NCBI RefSeq assembly: GCF_025567625.1
Contig: NZ_JAOQJC010000030.1
Location: forward strand, 1 to 64,000
Source: Paenibacillus sp. J5C2022
GTDB lineage: Bacteria; Bacillota; Bacilli; Paenibacillales; Paenibacillaceae
DNA: 64,000 nucleotides
Reading direction: 5' to 3'
Of the stretch, positions 24,566 to 33,256 are shown in pieces. Position numbers and translations under genes: made by a program. The notes below the pieces were generated by a model that was not told the origin of the DNA, ran no database searches, and saw only the letters and a list, made by a program, of their open reading frames with translations. Every line of letters begins with the position of its first letter. The first letter of the stretch is position 1.

Positions 24566-25255
24566 ATGAGCGAAATGACGCGAATCATTAAAAAGCAGCA
24601 TGTGCACGAGCTTGTTGCAGAAGAGATTCAGAAATATATCGAGGACAAAGAACTGAAAGAGGGGGACAAGCTCCCGTCTGCCGAGCAGTTGACGCGTTTG
24701 TTCGGCGTCGGACGGTCGTCGCTGCGCGAAGCGCTGCGCTATCTGGAAGCCATCGATGTCATTAAGGTCATTAACGGCAAAGGAATCTACGTTCACGATG
24801 CCGGCTCCTACCGATACAGCGGCAAGGTCAAGGTAGAGAACGAGAAGAAGTTTCTGCTGCACATATTGGATGTCCGCAGAGCGCTTGAAGGCAAAGCGGT
24901 AGAGCTTGCGGCGAAGCGAATCAGCGACGAAACGATTCAGAAGATGAAGCACATTCTAGATGAATACGACGACCGGAAACAGCGCGGACAAGATACTTCC
25001 AACGTCGATTTCCGCTTCCACCAGCTTATCTATGATGCAGCTGCCAATCCGCTCCTCCATAGTGTGTACGAATCGATTTCCGCCCTAATTGAGCGATTCT
25101 TCTCCGGACCGTTCGGCGTCAAGGAGCTGTTCGACGACACATACCCTTTCCATCACACCATGTTCGAAGGCATCGCCAATCACGATGCGGATCACGCACT
25201 GGCGGAATTCCACAAAATGATGGACATTATCGAGGAAACGATCAGAAAATACTAG
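24566..25255 (+). CDS. GntR-family regulator, FadR subfamily (FCD domain)
   Basis: 229 residues from the ATG at 24566 (AAAGGAAAGG upstream; the next ATG at 24575 is also possible). The N-terminal winged helix has KLPSAEQLTRLFGVGRSSLREALRYLEA, a clear GntR motif. The C-terminal half is an FCD domain: DVRRALEGKAVELAA, DFRFHQLIYDAA and FHHTMFEGI hold the Asp and His residues that bind a metal and a small organic acid in this subfamily. It immediately precedes the sugar ABC operon at 25553 and is the likely regulator of it. Confidence 0.9.
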   Translation: MSEMTRIIKKQHVHELVAEEIQKYIEDKELKEGDKLPSAEQLTRLFGVGRSSLREALRYLEAIDVIKVINGKGIYVHDAGSYRYSGKVKVENEKKFLLHILDVRRALEGKAVELAAKRISDETIQKMKHILDEYDDRKQRGQDTSNVDFRFHQLIYDAAANPLLHSVYESISALIERFFSGPFGVKELFDDTYPFHHTMFEGIANHDADHALAEFHKMMDIIEETIRKY

Positions 25256-25293
25256 TTGCATTATATAGTATAGACTTCTTTCTAGCTGGAATT

Positions 25294-25416
25294 TGTACAG
25301 TTATTATTGTTGAAATTGCGCATTCATAAATCCATAAGTGGAAAATGTACAGTTAAAATTCGTCACTCGGCGCTATAATGCCAATATCGAGCAAAATAAG
25401 ATCATAAAATCCAGTT
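25294..25416. repeat. ~52-bp-period intergenic repeat, copy B (degenerate)
   Basis: TGTACAGTTA starts at 25294 and 25346 (52 bp apart), followed by AAAATCCAGTT at 25406, which resembles the core of the repeats at 11.7 and 57.1 kb. Confidence 0.5.
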
Positions 25417-25472
25417 CATCGAGAAAGTATGGTTCATTCTGGGAAATGAACCGCTCCAGCCCCATTTTTTCA

Positions 25473-25530
25473 TTGACAAAATGAAAAGGCTTACAGTATA
25501 GTTAACCTATCATACAGGCAGAAAGTATGA
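25473..25530 (+). promoter_or_regulatory. Promoter and candidate operator of the CUT1 ABC operon
   Basis: TTGACA (25473-25478), 18-bp spacer, TATAGT (25497-25502). Immediately downstream TCATAC-N9-GTATGA (25510-25530) is a perfect 6-bp inverted repeat around the expected transcription start, well placed as a repressor site for the upstream GntR protein. Confidence 0.6.
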
Positions 25531-25552
25531 AACTATGACAGGGGGATTACAC

Positions 25553-26893
25553 ATGCGAATGAAATCAGGCAAAAAGTTGGCTACACTGGCATTATCGATG
25601 ACGCTGCTTACCGGCTCATTGGCTGCATGCTCTTCCGACAATTCCAACAGCAACCCCAAGAACAGCGGAAGCGACAAGCAAGACAACAAACAGATTACGC
25701 TGCGCATGATTGAGAGCTTGACCAGTCCTTCCAGGACGGAAATCATTCAAGCAAGCATTGACAAGTTCGAAGAGCAAAACCCCGATATCAAGGTAGAACT
25801 TATCTCGCCGCCATTCGATCAGGCGGACAATAAAATCAGAACCATGCTTGGCGCGAAGCAAGAGCTGGATGTGCTGGAGGTTCGCGATCTGAACGTAGCG
25901 GAGTTCGTCAACAACGGATACGTCGAGCCGTTGAACGAATTGACGAAATCATGGGACGACTTCAGCACGGTAACGGCAGTGGCGCAATCTGTAGCTACAG
26001 TCGGCGACAAGCTGTACTTCATCCCGAACGGATTGTACCAGCGTCAATTGTTCTATCGCGCGGACTGGCTGAAGGACGCCGGACTTGAAGTGCCGACAAC
26101 TTACGAAGAGATTGTCAACGCCTCCATCAAGTTGACCGATACGGCGAACAACCGTTACGGCTTCTCCTTCCGCGGCGGCCCGGGCGCGAATTCCGTCCCG
26201 GATACGATGATTCAGGCATACAACTCCGAGATTATCAATGTCGACGACGCGATGTTCCTGAAGGATGGCGGCACTATCTATTCCTCTCCGGAAGCGAAGT
26301 CCGCATTGGAGCTGTACTTGAAGCTGTACAAGGAAGGCTCCCCTCCAGACTCCATCAACTGGGGATTTCAGGAGCAAGTGCAAGCCTTCACATCAGGGGT
26401 GACAGCATTCCTGCTGCAGGACCCCGATGTCATCCAGGTGCTGGCTGACGGCATGGAGGAAGGCACCTGGGCAACGGCTCCGATGCCTACGGGACCAGCC
26501 GGGAAGGCCCTGATCGCTGCCGGCGGCGCAGGCTGGGGCATCTCCACCAATTCCAAGAACAAGGAAGCGGCTTGGAAGCTGATCGCCTTCTTATCTTCAC
26601 CGGAGGAGAATACGGCATTATCGAAGAGCCACGGCACCGTTCCGATCCACTCCTCCGCTACGGAAGACGAATTTTTCCAGAGCGGTCCTTACAAGACGCT
26701 GCTGGATATGACGAACAAGCCTGACACCTTCATCAACTACAAGCCGCCGTTCCAATACCCGGCTAACGGCAAGTGGGGAACGGTCGCAATGGAATCCGGC
26801 CAGGCAATGCTGCTGGGCCAGACATCGCTTGACGATACGCTGAAGCAATGGGATGACTATTGGGCAGCGGCCAAGGCGGAGCTTAATAAATAA
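25553..26893 (+). CDS. ABC transporter sugar-binding lipoprotein (CUT1)
   Basis: 446 residues from the ATG at 25553, which follows AGGGGGA; upstream in-frame codons lack a site. A lipoprotein signal ends in LAAC with Cys26 as the lipidated residue, then a Ser/Asn-rich linker. The body is a family-1 extracellular solute-binding protein: KFEEQNPDIKVELIS and GKLYFIPNGLYQRQLFYRADWLKDAGLEVP-like strands are typical (the latter here with GDKLY). It captures a carbohydrate outside the membrane for the two permeases that follow. No ATPase gene lies in the operon, so a shared MsmX-type ATPase encoded elsewhere is expected. Ligand unknown. Confidence 0.9.
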   Translation: MRMKSGKKLATLALSMTLLTGSLAACSSDNSNSNPKNSGSDKQDNKQITLRMIESLTSPSRTEIIQASIDKFEEQNPDIKVELISPPFDQADNKIRTMLGAKQELDVLEVRDLNVAEFVNNGYVEPLNELTKSWDDFSTVTAVAQSVATVGDKLYFIPNGLYQRQLFYRADWLKDAGLEVPTTYEEIVNASIKLTDTANNRYGFSFRGGPGANSVPDTMIQAYNSEIINVDDAMFLKDGGTIYSSPEAKSALELYLKLYKEGSPPDSINWGFQEQVQAFTSGVTAFLLQDPDVIQVLADGMEEGTWATAPMPTGPAGKALIAAGGAGWGISTNSKNKEAAWKLIAFLSSPEENTALSKSHGTVPIHSSATEDEFFQSGPYKTLLDMTNKPDTFINYKPPFQYPANGKWGTVAMESGQAMLLGQTSLDDTLKQWDDYWAAAKAELNK

Positions 26894-26899
26894 AGAGAT

Positions 26900-26930
26900 G
26901 AGATGGGTAGCTTATAAGGCTGCCCATCTC
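26900..26930 (+). other. Intercistronic hairpin between binding protein and permease genes
   Basis: GAGATGGGTAGC pairs with GCTGCCCATCTC (one G-U) around a 7-nt loop, seven bases after the stop codon. The U-tract is weak. Likely a partial terminator or 3'-stabiliser that keeps binding-protein mRNA in excess over permease mRNA. Confidence 0.6.
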
Positions 26931-26956
26931 ATTTCCAACATAAGGCGGTGAATGTA

Positions 26957-27838
26957 TTGTTCAGTAAGCGTTCCTACATCGTACTCAGCTTGCTTCCGGC
27001 CCTGCTGCTGCTGCTAATATTTACGTTCTATCCATTCCTCCAAGGCGTTGTCATGGCATTTCAGAACTACGTGCTGTTCGACTTGTCCAACGTTCACTTT
27101 ATCGGACTGGACAACTTCGCGGAAGCGTTCCGGGATGCCAAATTTCTGAAAGCGCTGACCAATAGCGGCTACTGGGTGTTCTTCTCCCTCACGTTCCAGT
27201 TTCTGCTGGGATTGTCGCTGGCTTTGCTGCTTCGCAAGCCGTTCCGCGGCAGAGGGATCTACCAGGGATTCGTATTTTACTCCTGGGCGTTGTCCGGCTT
27301 TCTGATCGGACTCATCTGGAAGTGGATGTTCAACTCCCAGATCGGCGTCATTAATGACATTCTATTGCGAACAGGATTAATCGAGAATCGTATCGGCTTC
27401 TTGTCCGACCCGGACTGGGCGATGGTATCCGTCATTATTGCCAACGTCTGGTACGGCATCGCTTTCTTCGCCATCATGCTGCTCGCCGCTCTGCAATCCG
27501 TTCCTGCCGACCTGTATGAAGCGGCGGATATGGACGGTGCAGGCGTCATTCGCAAATTTTTCAACGTGACATTCCCTTACATTTTGCCAACCATTATCGC
27601 AACAACGCTGCTGCGGGCGATATGGATATTCAACGACCCGACCATTATATACGGCTTGACGAACGGCGGACCCGCCGGCACGACGCATATCCTCTCATCG
27701 CTAATGCTGGAGGAGATATTGTATGGGGGCAACTACGGCATGGCGTCCGCGATCGGCGTCATCATGATTGCCATCCTTATGCTTTATACAATCTTCTATT
27801 TATTCGTGACCAAATCGGAGAAGGTGGGTGACTTTTAA
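26957..27838 (+). CDS. CUT1 sugar ABC transporter permease (MalF/UgpA type)
   Basis: About 293 residues. A TTG at 26957 is chosen because AAGGCGGTGA, nearly a full anti-SD match, lies six bases upstream; a GTG at 26948 sits inside that site. Six membrane helices are expected. The EAA-loop motif is visible at LYEAADMDGAGVIRKFFNVTFPYILP. It pairs with the next gene product as the heterodimeric membrane channel. The stop codon abuts the next ATG with no gap. Confidence 0.9.
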   Translation: MFSKRSYIVLSLLPALLLLLIFTFYPFLQGVVMAFQNYVLFDLSNVHFIGLDNFAEAFRDAKFLKALTNSGYWVFFSLTFQFLLGLSLALLLRKPFRGRGIYQGFVFYSWALSGFLIGLIWKWMFNSQIGVINDILLRTGLIENRIGFLSDPDWAMVSVIIANVWYGIAFFAIMLLAALQSVPADLYEAADMDGAGVIRKFFNVTFPYILPTIIATTLLRAIWIFNDPTIIYGLTNGGPAGTTHILSSLMLEEILYGGNYGMASAIGVIMIAILMLYTIFYLFVTKSEKVGDF

Positions 27839-28672
27839 ATGAATAAACAATCACTCCCCCTTACCGGACTGAAGGTGCTGTACCTGGCTCTGCACTTTGT
27901 TCTGATGGTCTTCCCGCTCTATTGGATCGTCATCACGTCGCTGAAGCCGCAGAAGGAAATATTCGCATTCCCGATCCGCTACTGGCCGGAACAGTTCACA
28001 CTCGATAACTATATCCAAATTTTCAAAATATCGAAGTTCCATATTTACATCGGCAACAGTCTGTTGATCTCCATCACAGCGGCCGTCATCGTCATCTTCA
28101 TTGCTATTCTAAGCGGCTATGTGATGGCCCGATTCAAATTCAGAGGACACAAACAGATTATGATGGCTTTCTTCTCAACTCAGATGCTGCCGGGATTCAT
28201 CGCGCTGGCTCCCTTGTATCTGCTGATGAGCGACCTTGACCTCATTAATACCCGGATGTCGCTCGTCATCAGCTATACGGTTATGCTTATTCCATTCTCC
28301 ACCATTATGCTGCGCGGATTCTTCCAGCGTATTCCCGGCAGTCTGGAGGAAGCGGCCATGATCGACGGATGCTCCCGATTGACCGCCTTGCTCAGAGTCA
28401 TCATTCCCATTATGATGCCGGGCATCGCCTCCACCTTCATCTTCGCATTCGTGCAGAACTGGAATGAGCTGTTCATGGCCGTTATGTTCATTGACGACGA
28501 GGCGCTGAAGACGATACCTGTAGCGATGAACTCCTTCGTTATGAAGTTCGATGTCGATTGGGGCGCCATGTCGGCCGGGACGGTGCTGTCCGTCATACCG
28601 ACCGTTGTCTTGTTCGCTTTCGCCCAGCGGTTCATCGTAGAAGGGCTGACACAAGGAGCGGAGAAAGGATAA
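27839..28672 (+). CDS. CUT1 sugar ABC transporter permease (MalG type)
   Basis: 277 residues, inner-membrane partner of the preceding permease. The EAA loop reads SLEEAAMIDGCSRLTALLRVIIPIMMP, followed by the usual FIFAFVQNWNELFMAVMF helix and the C-terminal QRFIVEGLTQGAEKG. The ATG follows the previous stop directly, with AAGGTGGGTGA overlapping the end of the upstream gene. The PLP enzyme gene begins 6 bp downstream, so it belongs to the same transcript. Confidence 0.92.
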   Translation: MNKQSLPLTGLKVLYLALHFVLMVFPLYWIVITSLKPQKEIFAFPIRYWPEQFTLDNYIQIFKISKFHIYIGNSLLISITAAVIVIFIAILSGYVMARFKFRGHKQIMMAFFSTQMLPGFIALAPLYLLMSDLDLINTRMSLVISYTVMLIPFSTIMLRGFFQRIPGSLEEAAMIDGCSRLTALLRVIIPIMMPGIASTFIFAFVQNWNELFMAVMFIDDEALKTIPVAMNSFVMKFDVDWGAMSAGTVLSVIPTVVLFAFAQRFIVEGLTQGAEKG

Positions 28673-28678
28673 CACATT

Positions 28679-29881
28679 ATGGCAGAGACAAAAGGATGCG
28701 ACATCATGGAGAGAAGCAATGGAAGGAACGACGTCTATTCACAAGTGGCTCACGACGAGATCGATTTGCAGCATTCCGGCGCAGTGACGATTCCCGTCTA
28801 TCAAAACAGTCTGTTCGCCTTCCCCAATCATGAAGCGTTCGATCAGGCGATGCGGGATGTCTTGTCCGCTACCGTCTATTCCCGGGGCAACAACCCGACC
28901 GTACAGTATTTGGAGAGAAAAATAGCGGAACTGGAACGAGGTGAGCGGGCACGCTGCTTCGCATCCGGCATGGCCGCCATATCCAGCACGCTGCATGCGC
29001 TGCTGAAGACAGGCGATCATGTGGTCTGTGTAGATCAATCCTATGGCCCGACCCGTCAATATCTGGGGGAACTGTCGGATCGATTCGGCATTGCAGTCAC
29101 TTATGTGGATGGCCGGGCTGTCGCTGACTTCCGGCAGGCGCTGCAGCCCCATACAAAGCTCATCTACTTGGAAAGTCCGACCTCCGGCCTGTTCCAACTG
29201 CAGGATCTGGAGGAGATTGCCAAGCTCGCCAAGGAAGCCGGCGTCCTGACTGCGATCGATAGCAGTTGGGCGACGCCATGCTTCCTGCAGCCGCTGTCGC
29301 TAGGCATCGATATTGTGCTTCACTCCATGACCAAGTACTTCTCCGGTCATAGCGACTGCTTGGGCGGTGTAGTCGTGACGCGGGCAGAGCTTATGAGAGA
29401 GATTGAGCAGCGGGGATACATGCTGCTCGGCGGAATTATGACCCCGCATACGGCATCGCTTATGATTCGCGGGCTTCGCACGCTGCCGCTGCGCATGGAG
29501 CGGCATCAGCAGAGCGGACTTGCGGTGGCGGAATATTTGCAAGCGCACCCTATGGTCGCATGCGTGAACCATCCCGGCCTCCCTTCCCATCCGCAGCATC
29601 AGTTGGCTCAGAAGCAGCTAAGCGGCTACAGCAGCCTGTTCTCCTTCGAAGCGAAGCTGCCCCTCCAGGTGATGAAGCAGTGGGCGGATACGCTGCAATA
29701 CTTCCGCATCGGCGTCAGCTGGGGCGGGTACGAAAGTCTGGTGTCGGTGGGAGCGACCCCTGAGGCGCGCAACACGGATGGCGCCAGCCCGTCCCTGGTT
29801 CGCTTGTACGTCGGCCTGGAGGATACTGCGGCTCTGATTGAAGATATGGAGAAAGCATGGACGACGGTGATGCATGAATAG
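28679..29881 (+). CDS. Cys/Met-metabolism PLP-dependent enzyme (cystathionine gamma-synthase/lyase family)
   Basis: 400 residues of the Cys_Met_Meta_PP fold. The PLP lysine is in LHSMTKYFSGHSDCLGG; the cofactor-stacking and phosphate segments (SGMAAISSTLHALLKTGDHVV, DQSYGPTRQY) and SRGNNPTVQYLERKIAELE are present. Family reactions are gamma- or beta-elimination or replacement on sulfur amino acids. Its place 6 bp after a sugar-type ABC permease is unusual; cystathionine-type enzymes normally sit with methionine genes. It may act on an unusual amino compound imported by the transporter (inference). An ATG 27 bp further in also has a possible site. Confidence 0.87.
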   Translation: MAETKGCDIMERSNGRNDVYSQVAHDEIDLQHSGAVTIPVYQNSLFAFPNHEAFDQAMRDVLSATVYSRGNNPTVQYLERKIAELERGERARCFASGMAAISSTLHALLKTGDHVVCVDQSYGPTRQYLGELSDRFGIAVTYVDGRAVADFRQALQPHTKLIYLESPTSGLFQLQDLEEIAKLAKEAGVLTAIDSSWATPCFLQPLSLGIDIVLHSMTKYFSGHSDCLGGVVVTRAELMREIEQRGYMLLGGIMTPHTASLMIRGLRTLPLRMERHQQSGLAVAEYLQAHPMVACVNHPGLPSHPQHQLAQKQLSGYSSLFSFEAKLPLQVMKQWADTLQYFRIGVSWGGYESLVSVGATPEARNTDGASPSLVRLYVGLEDTAALIEDMEKAWTTVMHE

Positions 29882-29885
29882 GACA

Positions 29886-29937
29886 AAGAAAGAGTCTTCC
29901 GTACGCAGCAAGCGCGTACGGAAGACTCTTTCTTATG
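29886..29937 (+). terminator. Strong terminator of the GntR-controlled ABC operon
   Basis: A 21-bp perfect stem (29886-29906 with 29914-29934) and a 7-nt loop. The T-rich 3' arm (CTCTTTCTTA) supports termination on plus, and the A-rich 5' arm on minus, so it may also end transcription of the small gene on the opposite strand. Confidence 0.85.
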
Positions 29938-29967
29938 CCATAAGCCAGCCGCAGTGTCGATTTCCTT

Positions 29968-30174
29968 TTACTCCTCTTTCCCCTCACCTTGCGGCTCCGC
30001 AAGCAGTTCCTCTTTCAATTCTTGCAGAAATTTCAGCTGCAGCTCGCATTGCTCGTAAATGTTCCGAAAAATAAAGTCTACATTGCGAGGAATCTCATAG
30101 TACTTCTCCTTCTCCCGCTGTCCCGCCTTCATCTCGTCATATACACTCTGAATGGCCTGCCGCTGCTTGCTCAA
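29968..30174 (-). CDS. Small hypothetical protein
   Basis: Up to 68 residues from a TTG, or 54 from an ATG at 30132. Content is charged and helical with the segment KYYEIPRNVDFIFRNIYEQC, which looks protein-like rather than random, ending in a Glu-rich tail. Neither start has a good ribosome binding site, so it may be the remnant of a larger gene. No family was recognised. Confidence 0.5.
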   Translation of the reverse strand: MSKQRQAIQSVYDEMKAGQREKEKYYEIPRNVDFIFRNIYEQCELQLKFLQELKEELLAEPQGEGKEE

Positions 30175-30563
30175 TGCATCAGCGTGCTAGCGGACTAAAT
30201 CGGGTTAACGCTCTCTTATGTCGTATTAAGCTGCATAACTGTGCTGTATATGATCTTCGCCATGCTGACATACGGCAATGTCAACACGCTTGAGAGAGAT
30301 CGCTCGGCGTCGCGCAATACACTGCCTTAACACGTGCCTGATTGCCGCCCCCTCTGCTCACTGCGGTACGCAAAGGAGCCTCCGTTCCCTTCCTGCAGGA
30401 CGAGTTCGGAGGCTTGTATGACGTATTTTTACTATTATAATAATCCGTATTCTCACTCAGCGATATCATGCACTGGCTGTACATTATTTTGTACACATCA
30501 CGAACAAAAAAGGGAAGTCTTGTCGATCTCCCCCTAATGGCTTTATTTTAAGTTATACAGCTT
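30175..30563. other. Intergenic region, no gene recognised
   Basis: One inverted repeat, GCCTCCG...CGGAGGC around 30376-30412, lacks a T-tract. No ORF with a credible start was found. Confidence 0.5.
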
Positions 30564-31094
30564 TCACGTATTCATTTCATTGGAAATATATTTCATTTCG
30601 AAGTGTTGGAGAGCAAGCTGTCCCAGTATCGATTCGTGTCGTGCTTGTCCAATCTTCAGCTCTGTCACGTCTTCTGCTGTCTTGGCCAACGTTTCACGCA
30701 TGCCCTCTATACTTCTCTCAATGCGATCCGTCCGATCTTTCAGCTCTGCGACATCGGATTTCAACTCTGCTACGCCCGACTTCAGCACAGTCACATCGGA
30801 TTTCAACTCTGCTACGTCCGACTTCAGCACAGTCACATCGGATTTCAACTCCGCTACGTCCGACTTCAACACAGTCACATCGGATTTCAACTCTGCTACG
30901 TCCGACTTCAGCACAGTCACATCGGATTTCAACTCTGCTACGTCCGACTTCAGATCTGATACCTCTTCCCTCAGACTCGCCACTTCACCTTTAAGTCCGT
31001 TAAAACCTTCTTTCAAATCCGAGACATCACTGGCGAGACCGTCTAGCTTATCCAGCTTGCTGAGTACCAACGACATGAATTCCGCTTGTTCCAT
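30564..31094 (-). CDS. Heptad-repeat coiled-coil protein
   Basis: 176 residues from the ATG at 31094, with GGGAGG about 9 nt upstream. After a short N-terminal helix, residues about 40-115 are near-perfect repeats of the 14-residue unit LKSDVAELKSDVTV, two heptads with Leu/Val at the a and d positions, so a long parallel coiled coil is expected. The C-terminal part (RTDRIERSIEGMRETLAKTAEDV) continues the coil and ends in a short conserved-looking tail. No signal peptide or membrane helix. Similar repeat proteins are common in Bacillales and phages but have no agreed function. Confidence 0.75.
   Translation of the reverse strand: MEQAEFMSLVLSKLDKLDGLASDVSDLKEGFNGLKGEVASLREEVSDLKSDVAELKSDVTVLKSDVAELKSDVTVLKSDVAELKSDVTVLKSDVAELKSDVTVLKSGVAELKSDVAELKDRTDRIERSIEGMRETLAKTAEDVTELKIGQARHESILGQLALQHFEMKYISNEMNT
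30750..30955. repeat. 42-bp tandem repeat inside the coiled-coil gene
   Basis: About five near-identical units of 42 bp. The repeats differ by few bases, so copy number is likely to vary between strains by slippage or recombination. Confidence 0.85.
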
Positions 31095-31481
31095 CGGCAT
31101 AGCCCTCCCAAAACGTATGACATGCATACATTCATATTATACCACAGACATTAGAGGCGGGGGACGTGTGACATAACCTGATGAATTCTCAGAGAAATCG
31201 ACTTACTTCTACATCATTATACTATTTCATCCAAAGTTTGTACAGAACATTTGTTCTTATTTTTGAATTCTGCAATATACATAATACAGGTACTGCCGTA
31301 CTGCCGATTTACTAAGAACCAGCTGCAGCAACTTCTAATCACTACGAGGCTGATGCCGGATCATTGGAGAATTGAGGACGAGCAGCGGACTCATTTTATG
31401 CGGTTTTCGTACAAGCGCCATTCCAAATGGATGAGACTTACACTTTTTGTATGGTTTTTCGTTCCTACTTGGGTCTACTAA
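31095..31481. other. Intergenic region, no gene recognised
   Basis: Contains the upstream region of the coiled-coil gene. A 76-codon plus-strand ORF here has no ribosome binding site or recognisable content. Nothing else seen. Confidence 0.5.
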
Positions 31482-31950
31482 GCAAGTAAGGGGTTATCGC
31501 TCAAAATGGTCACATAGACTCAAAAAATAAGCGGGAATTGTGCGCTATCGCTCATTTTGGTCACATAGCCGCGCCAAACGTGCTTCATTCCTCCGAAAAG
31601 TAGGAGTTATCGCTCAAAATGGTCACATAGACTCGGAAAAATAGAGGTAGGCGTGCGCTATCGCTCATTTTGATCACATAGCCCCGCCAAACGTGCTTCG
31701 TACCGCCGAAAAGTAGGAGCTATCGCTCAAAATGGTTACATAGAAGCGGAAAAGTAGTGGGAATTGTGCGCTATCGCTCATTTTGCTCACATAGCTCCAT
31801 CAAGCATGCCTCGTACCGCCGAAAAGTAGGAGCTATCGCTCAAAATGGTCACATAGAAGCGGAAAAGTAGTGGGAATTGTGCGCTATCGCTCATTTTGCT
31901 CACATAGCTCCATCAAGCGTGCCTCGTACCGAATGGACCTAAGTAGTAAC
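31482..31950. repeat. 113-bp direct-repeat array, right copy
   Basis: Four units: the gaaaagtagg landmark or its variant starts at 31482, 31595, 31708 and 31821, exactly 113 bp apart. Each unit has two related halves around GCTATCGCTCA. The array ends with CGAATGGACCTAAGTAGTAAC, identical to the end of the array at the left window edge, and in the same orientation. Confidence 0.9.
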
Positions 31951-32134
31951 GATAAATCATACAATTCCCCAACACTGACCGGCAGAGCTCATCGACAGCC
32001 CAGACCCAGCCTCACGTCTAGCTAGATTGCTACTGACAAAGGCTGTCGATGACCCGAAAAAGAGAAAGCTAAAAACCGAAAATGTGCCGGAACGGACAGC
32101 TCGGGGAGGCGGCGTTCGGTCAAGTAGCGGTCAA

Positions 32135-33190
32135 CTAGCCCAGCATCGCGGCCTGACGCTTGTAATGATCCTCAAGCACGATGCACGCCATCGCTTCGAT
32201 CACCGGAACGATGCGCGGACAGATGCACGGATCGTGGCGTCCGATCGTACGAATCTCCACTTCTTCTCCGTCTACGTTTCTTGTTTGCTGCGGCAATGAG
32301 ATGGAAGAAGTTGGCTTCACCGCTACGCGGAATACGATCTCCTCGCCGGTGCTGATGCCGCCGATAATGCCGCCGGCATAATTGGTCACGAAGCCTTCGC
32401 TGTCCATCTCGTCATTATGCTCGCTGCCCTGCATAGCAGCAGCGGCGAAGCCCGCTCCGAATTCGATTCCCTTCACCGCTCCGATCGACAGCATCGCCTT
32501 GGCCAGCTCTGCATCCAGCTTGTCGAACACCGGCTCACCGAGACCCGGCTGCACGCCGCGAATCCGGCATTCTACTATGCCGCCGCAGCTGTCGCCGATG
32601 GACGCCAGATGCTCGATCTTCTGAATCATCTCCACAGCCGCTTCCGGATCTGCAGCCCGAACCGCATTCTGTTCAATGACCGATTCATCGAACGTTCGTC
32701 CCGCAATTCCGCCTACTTCTTGCGTGTAGGCCACCACCTGCACGCCTCTGCGCTCCAGCAGCTTGCGTGCTATGGCACCGCCGGCTACGCGTCCTGCCGT
32801 CTCCCTGCCGGATGCCCGGCCGCTTCCCCGGTGATCACGCAAGCCATACTTTTGCAGATAGGTGAAATCCGCATGACCCGGCCGGAAGGAATGCTGAATG
32901 TCGCTGTATGCGCTTGGTCTCATATCTTTATTGTGCAGAATAATAAAGAGGGGCGTTCCCGTCGTCTTTCCTTCGAATACACCGGATTGAATATAGACCG
33001 TGTCCGACTCCTTGCGCGGCGTCGTGACGGAGGACTGTCCGGGCTTTCTGCGGTCCATCTGCACTTGAATATAAGCTTCGTCTATCTCAACGCCGGGTGT
33101 AACCCCGTCCACGATGACCCCTACCGATTCTCCATGCGATTCTCCAAAGGTCGTAATCCGAAACATCTCGCCAAACGTATTGCCAGCCAT
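32135..33190 (-). CDS. aroC: Chorismate synthase
   Basis: 351 residues, slightly short for the family but with all signatures: GESHG near the N-terminus, RASGRETAGRVAGG in the centre and GRHDPCICPR near the C-terminus. The FMN-dependent enzyme converts 5-enolpyruvylshikimate 3-phosphate to chorismate, the last common step of aromatic amino-acid synthesis. It follows aroA by 66 bp on the same strand and takes its product as substrate, so the two form an operon. The ATG is preceded by AGAGGATGATGAGAA. Confidence 0.96.
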   Translation of the reverse strand: MAGNTFGEMFRITTFGESHGESVGVIVDGVTPGVEIDEAYIQVQMDRRKPGQSSVTTPRKESDTVYIQSGVFEGKTTGTPLFIILHNKDMRPSAYSDIQHSFRPGHADFTYLQKYGLRDHRGSGRASGRETAGRVAGGAIARKLLERRGVQVVAYTQEVGGIAGRTFDESVIEQNAVRAADPEAAVEMIQKIEHLASIGDSCGGIVECRIRGVQPGLGEPVFDKLDAELAKAMLSIGAVKGIEFGAGFAAAAMQGSEHNDEMDSEGFVTNYAGGIIGGISTGEEIVFRVAVKPTSSISLPQQTRNVDGEEVEIRTIGRHDPCICPRIVPVIEAMACIVLEDHYKRQAAMLG

Positions 33191-33256
33191 TTCTCATCAT
33201 CCTCTTCTAAGCGTTGTATTATGCATTATACCATTCACATGCAAGAGCAGCATGTC

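Noticed and set aside
30376..30412. GCCTCCG/CGGAGGC hairpin as a T-box or terminator
   Set aside because: No T-tract, no T-box sequence and no downstream gene in the right place.
31482..31950. CRISPR-like regularly spaced repeats
   Set aside because: The whole 113-bp unit is conserved, so there are no unique spacers, and no cas genes are near.
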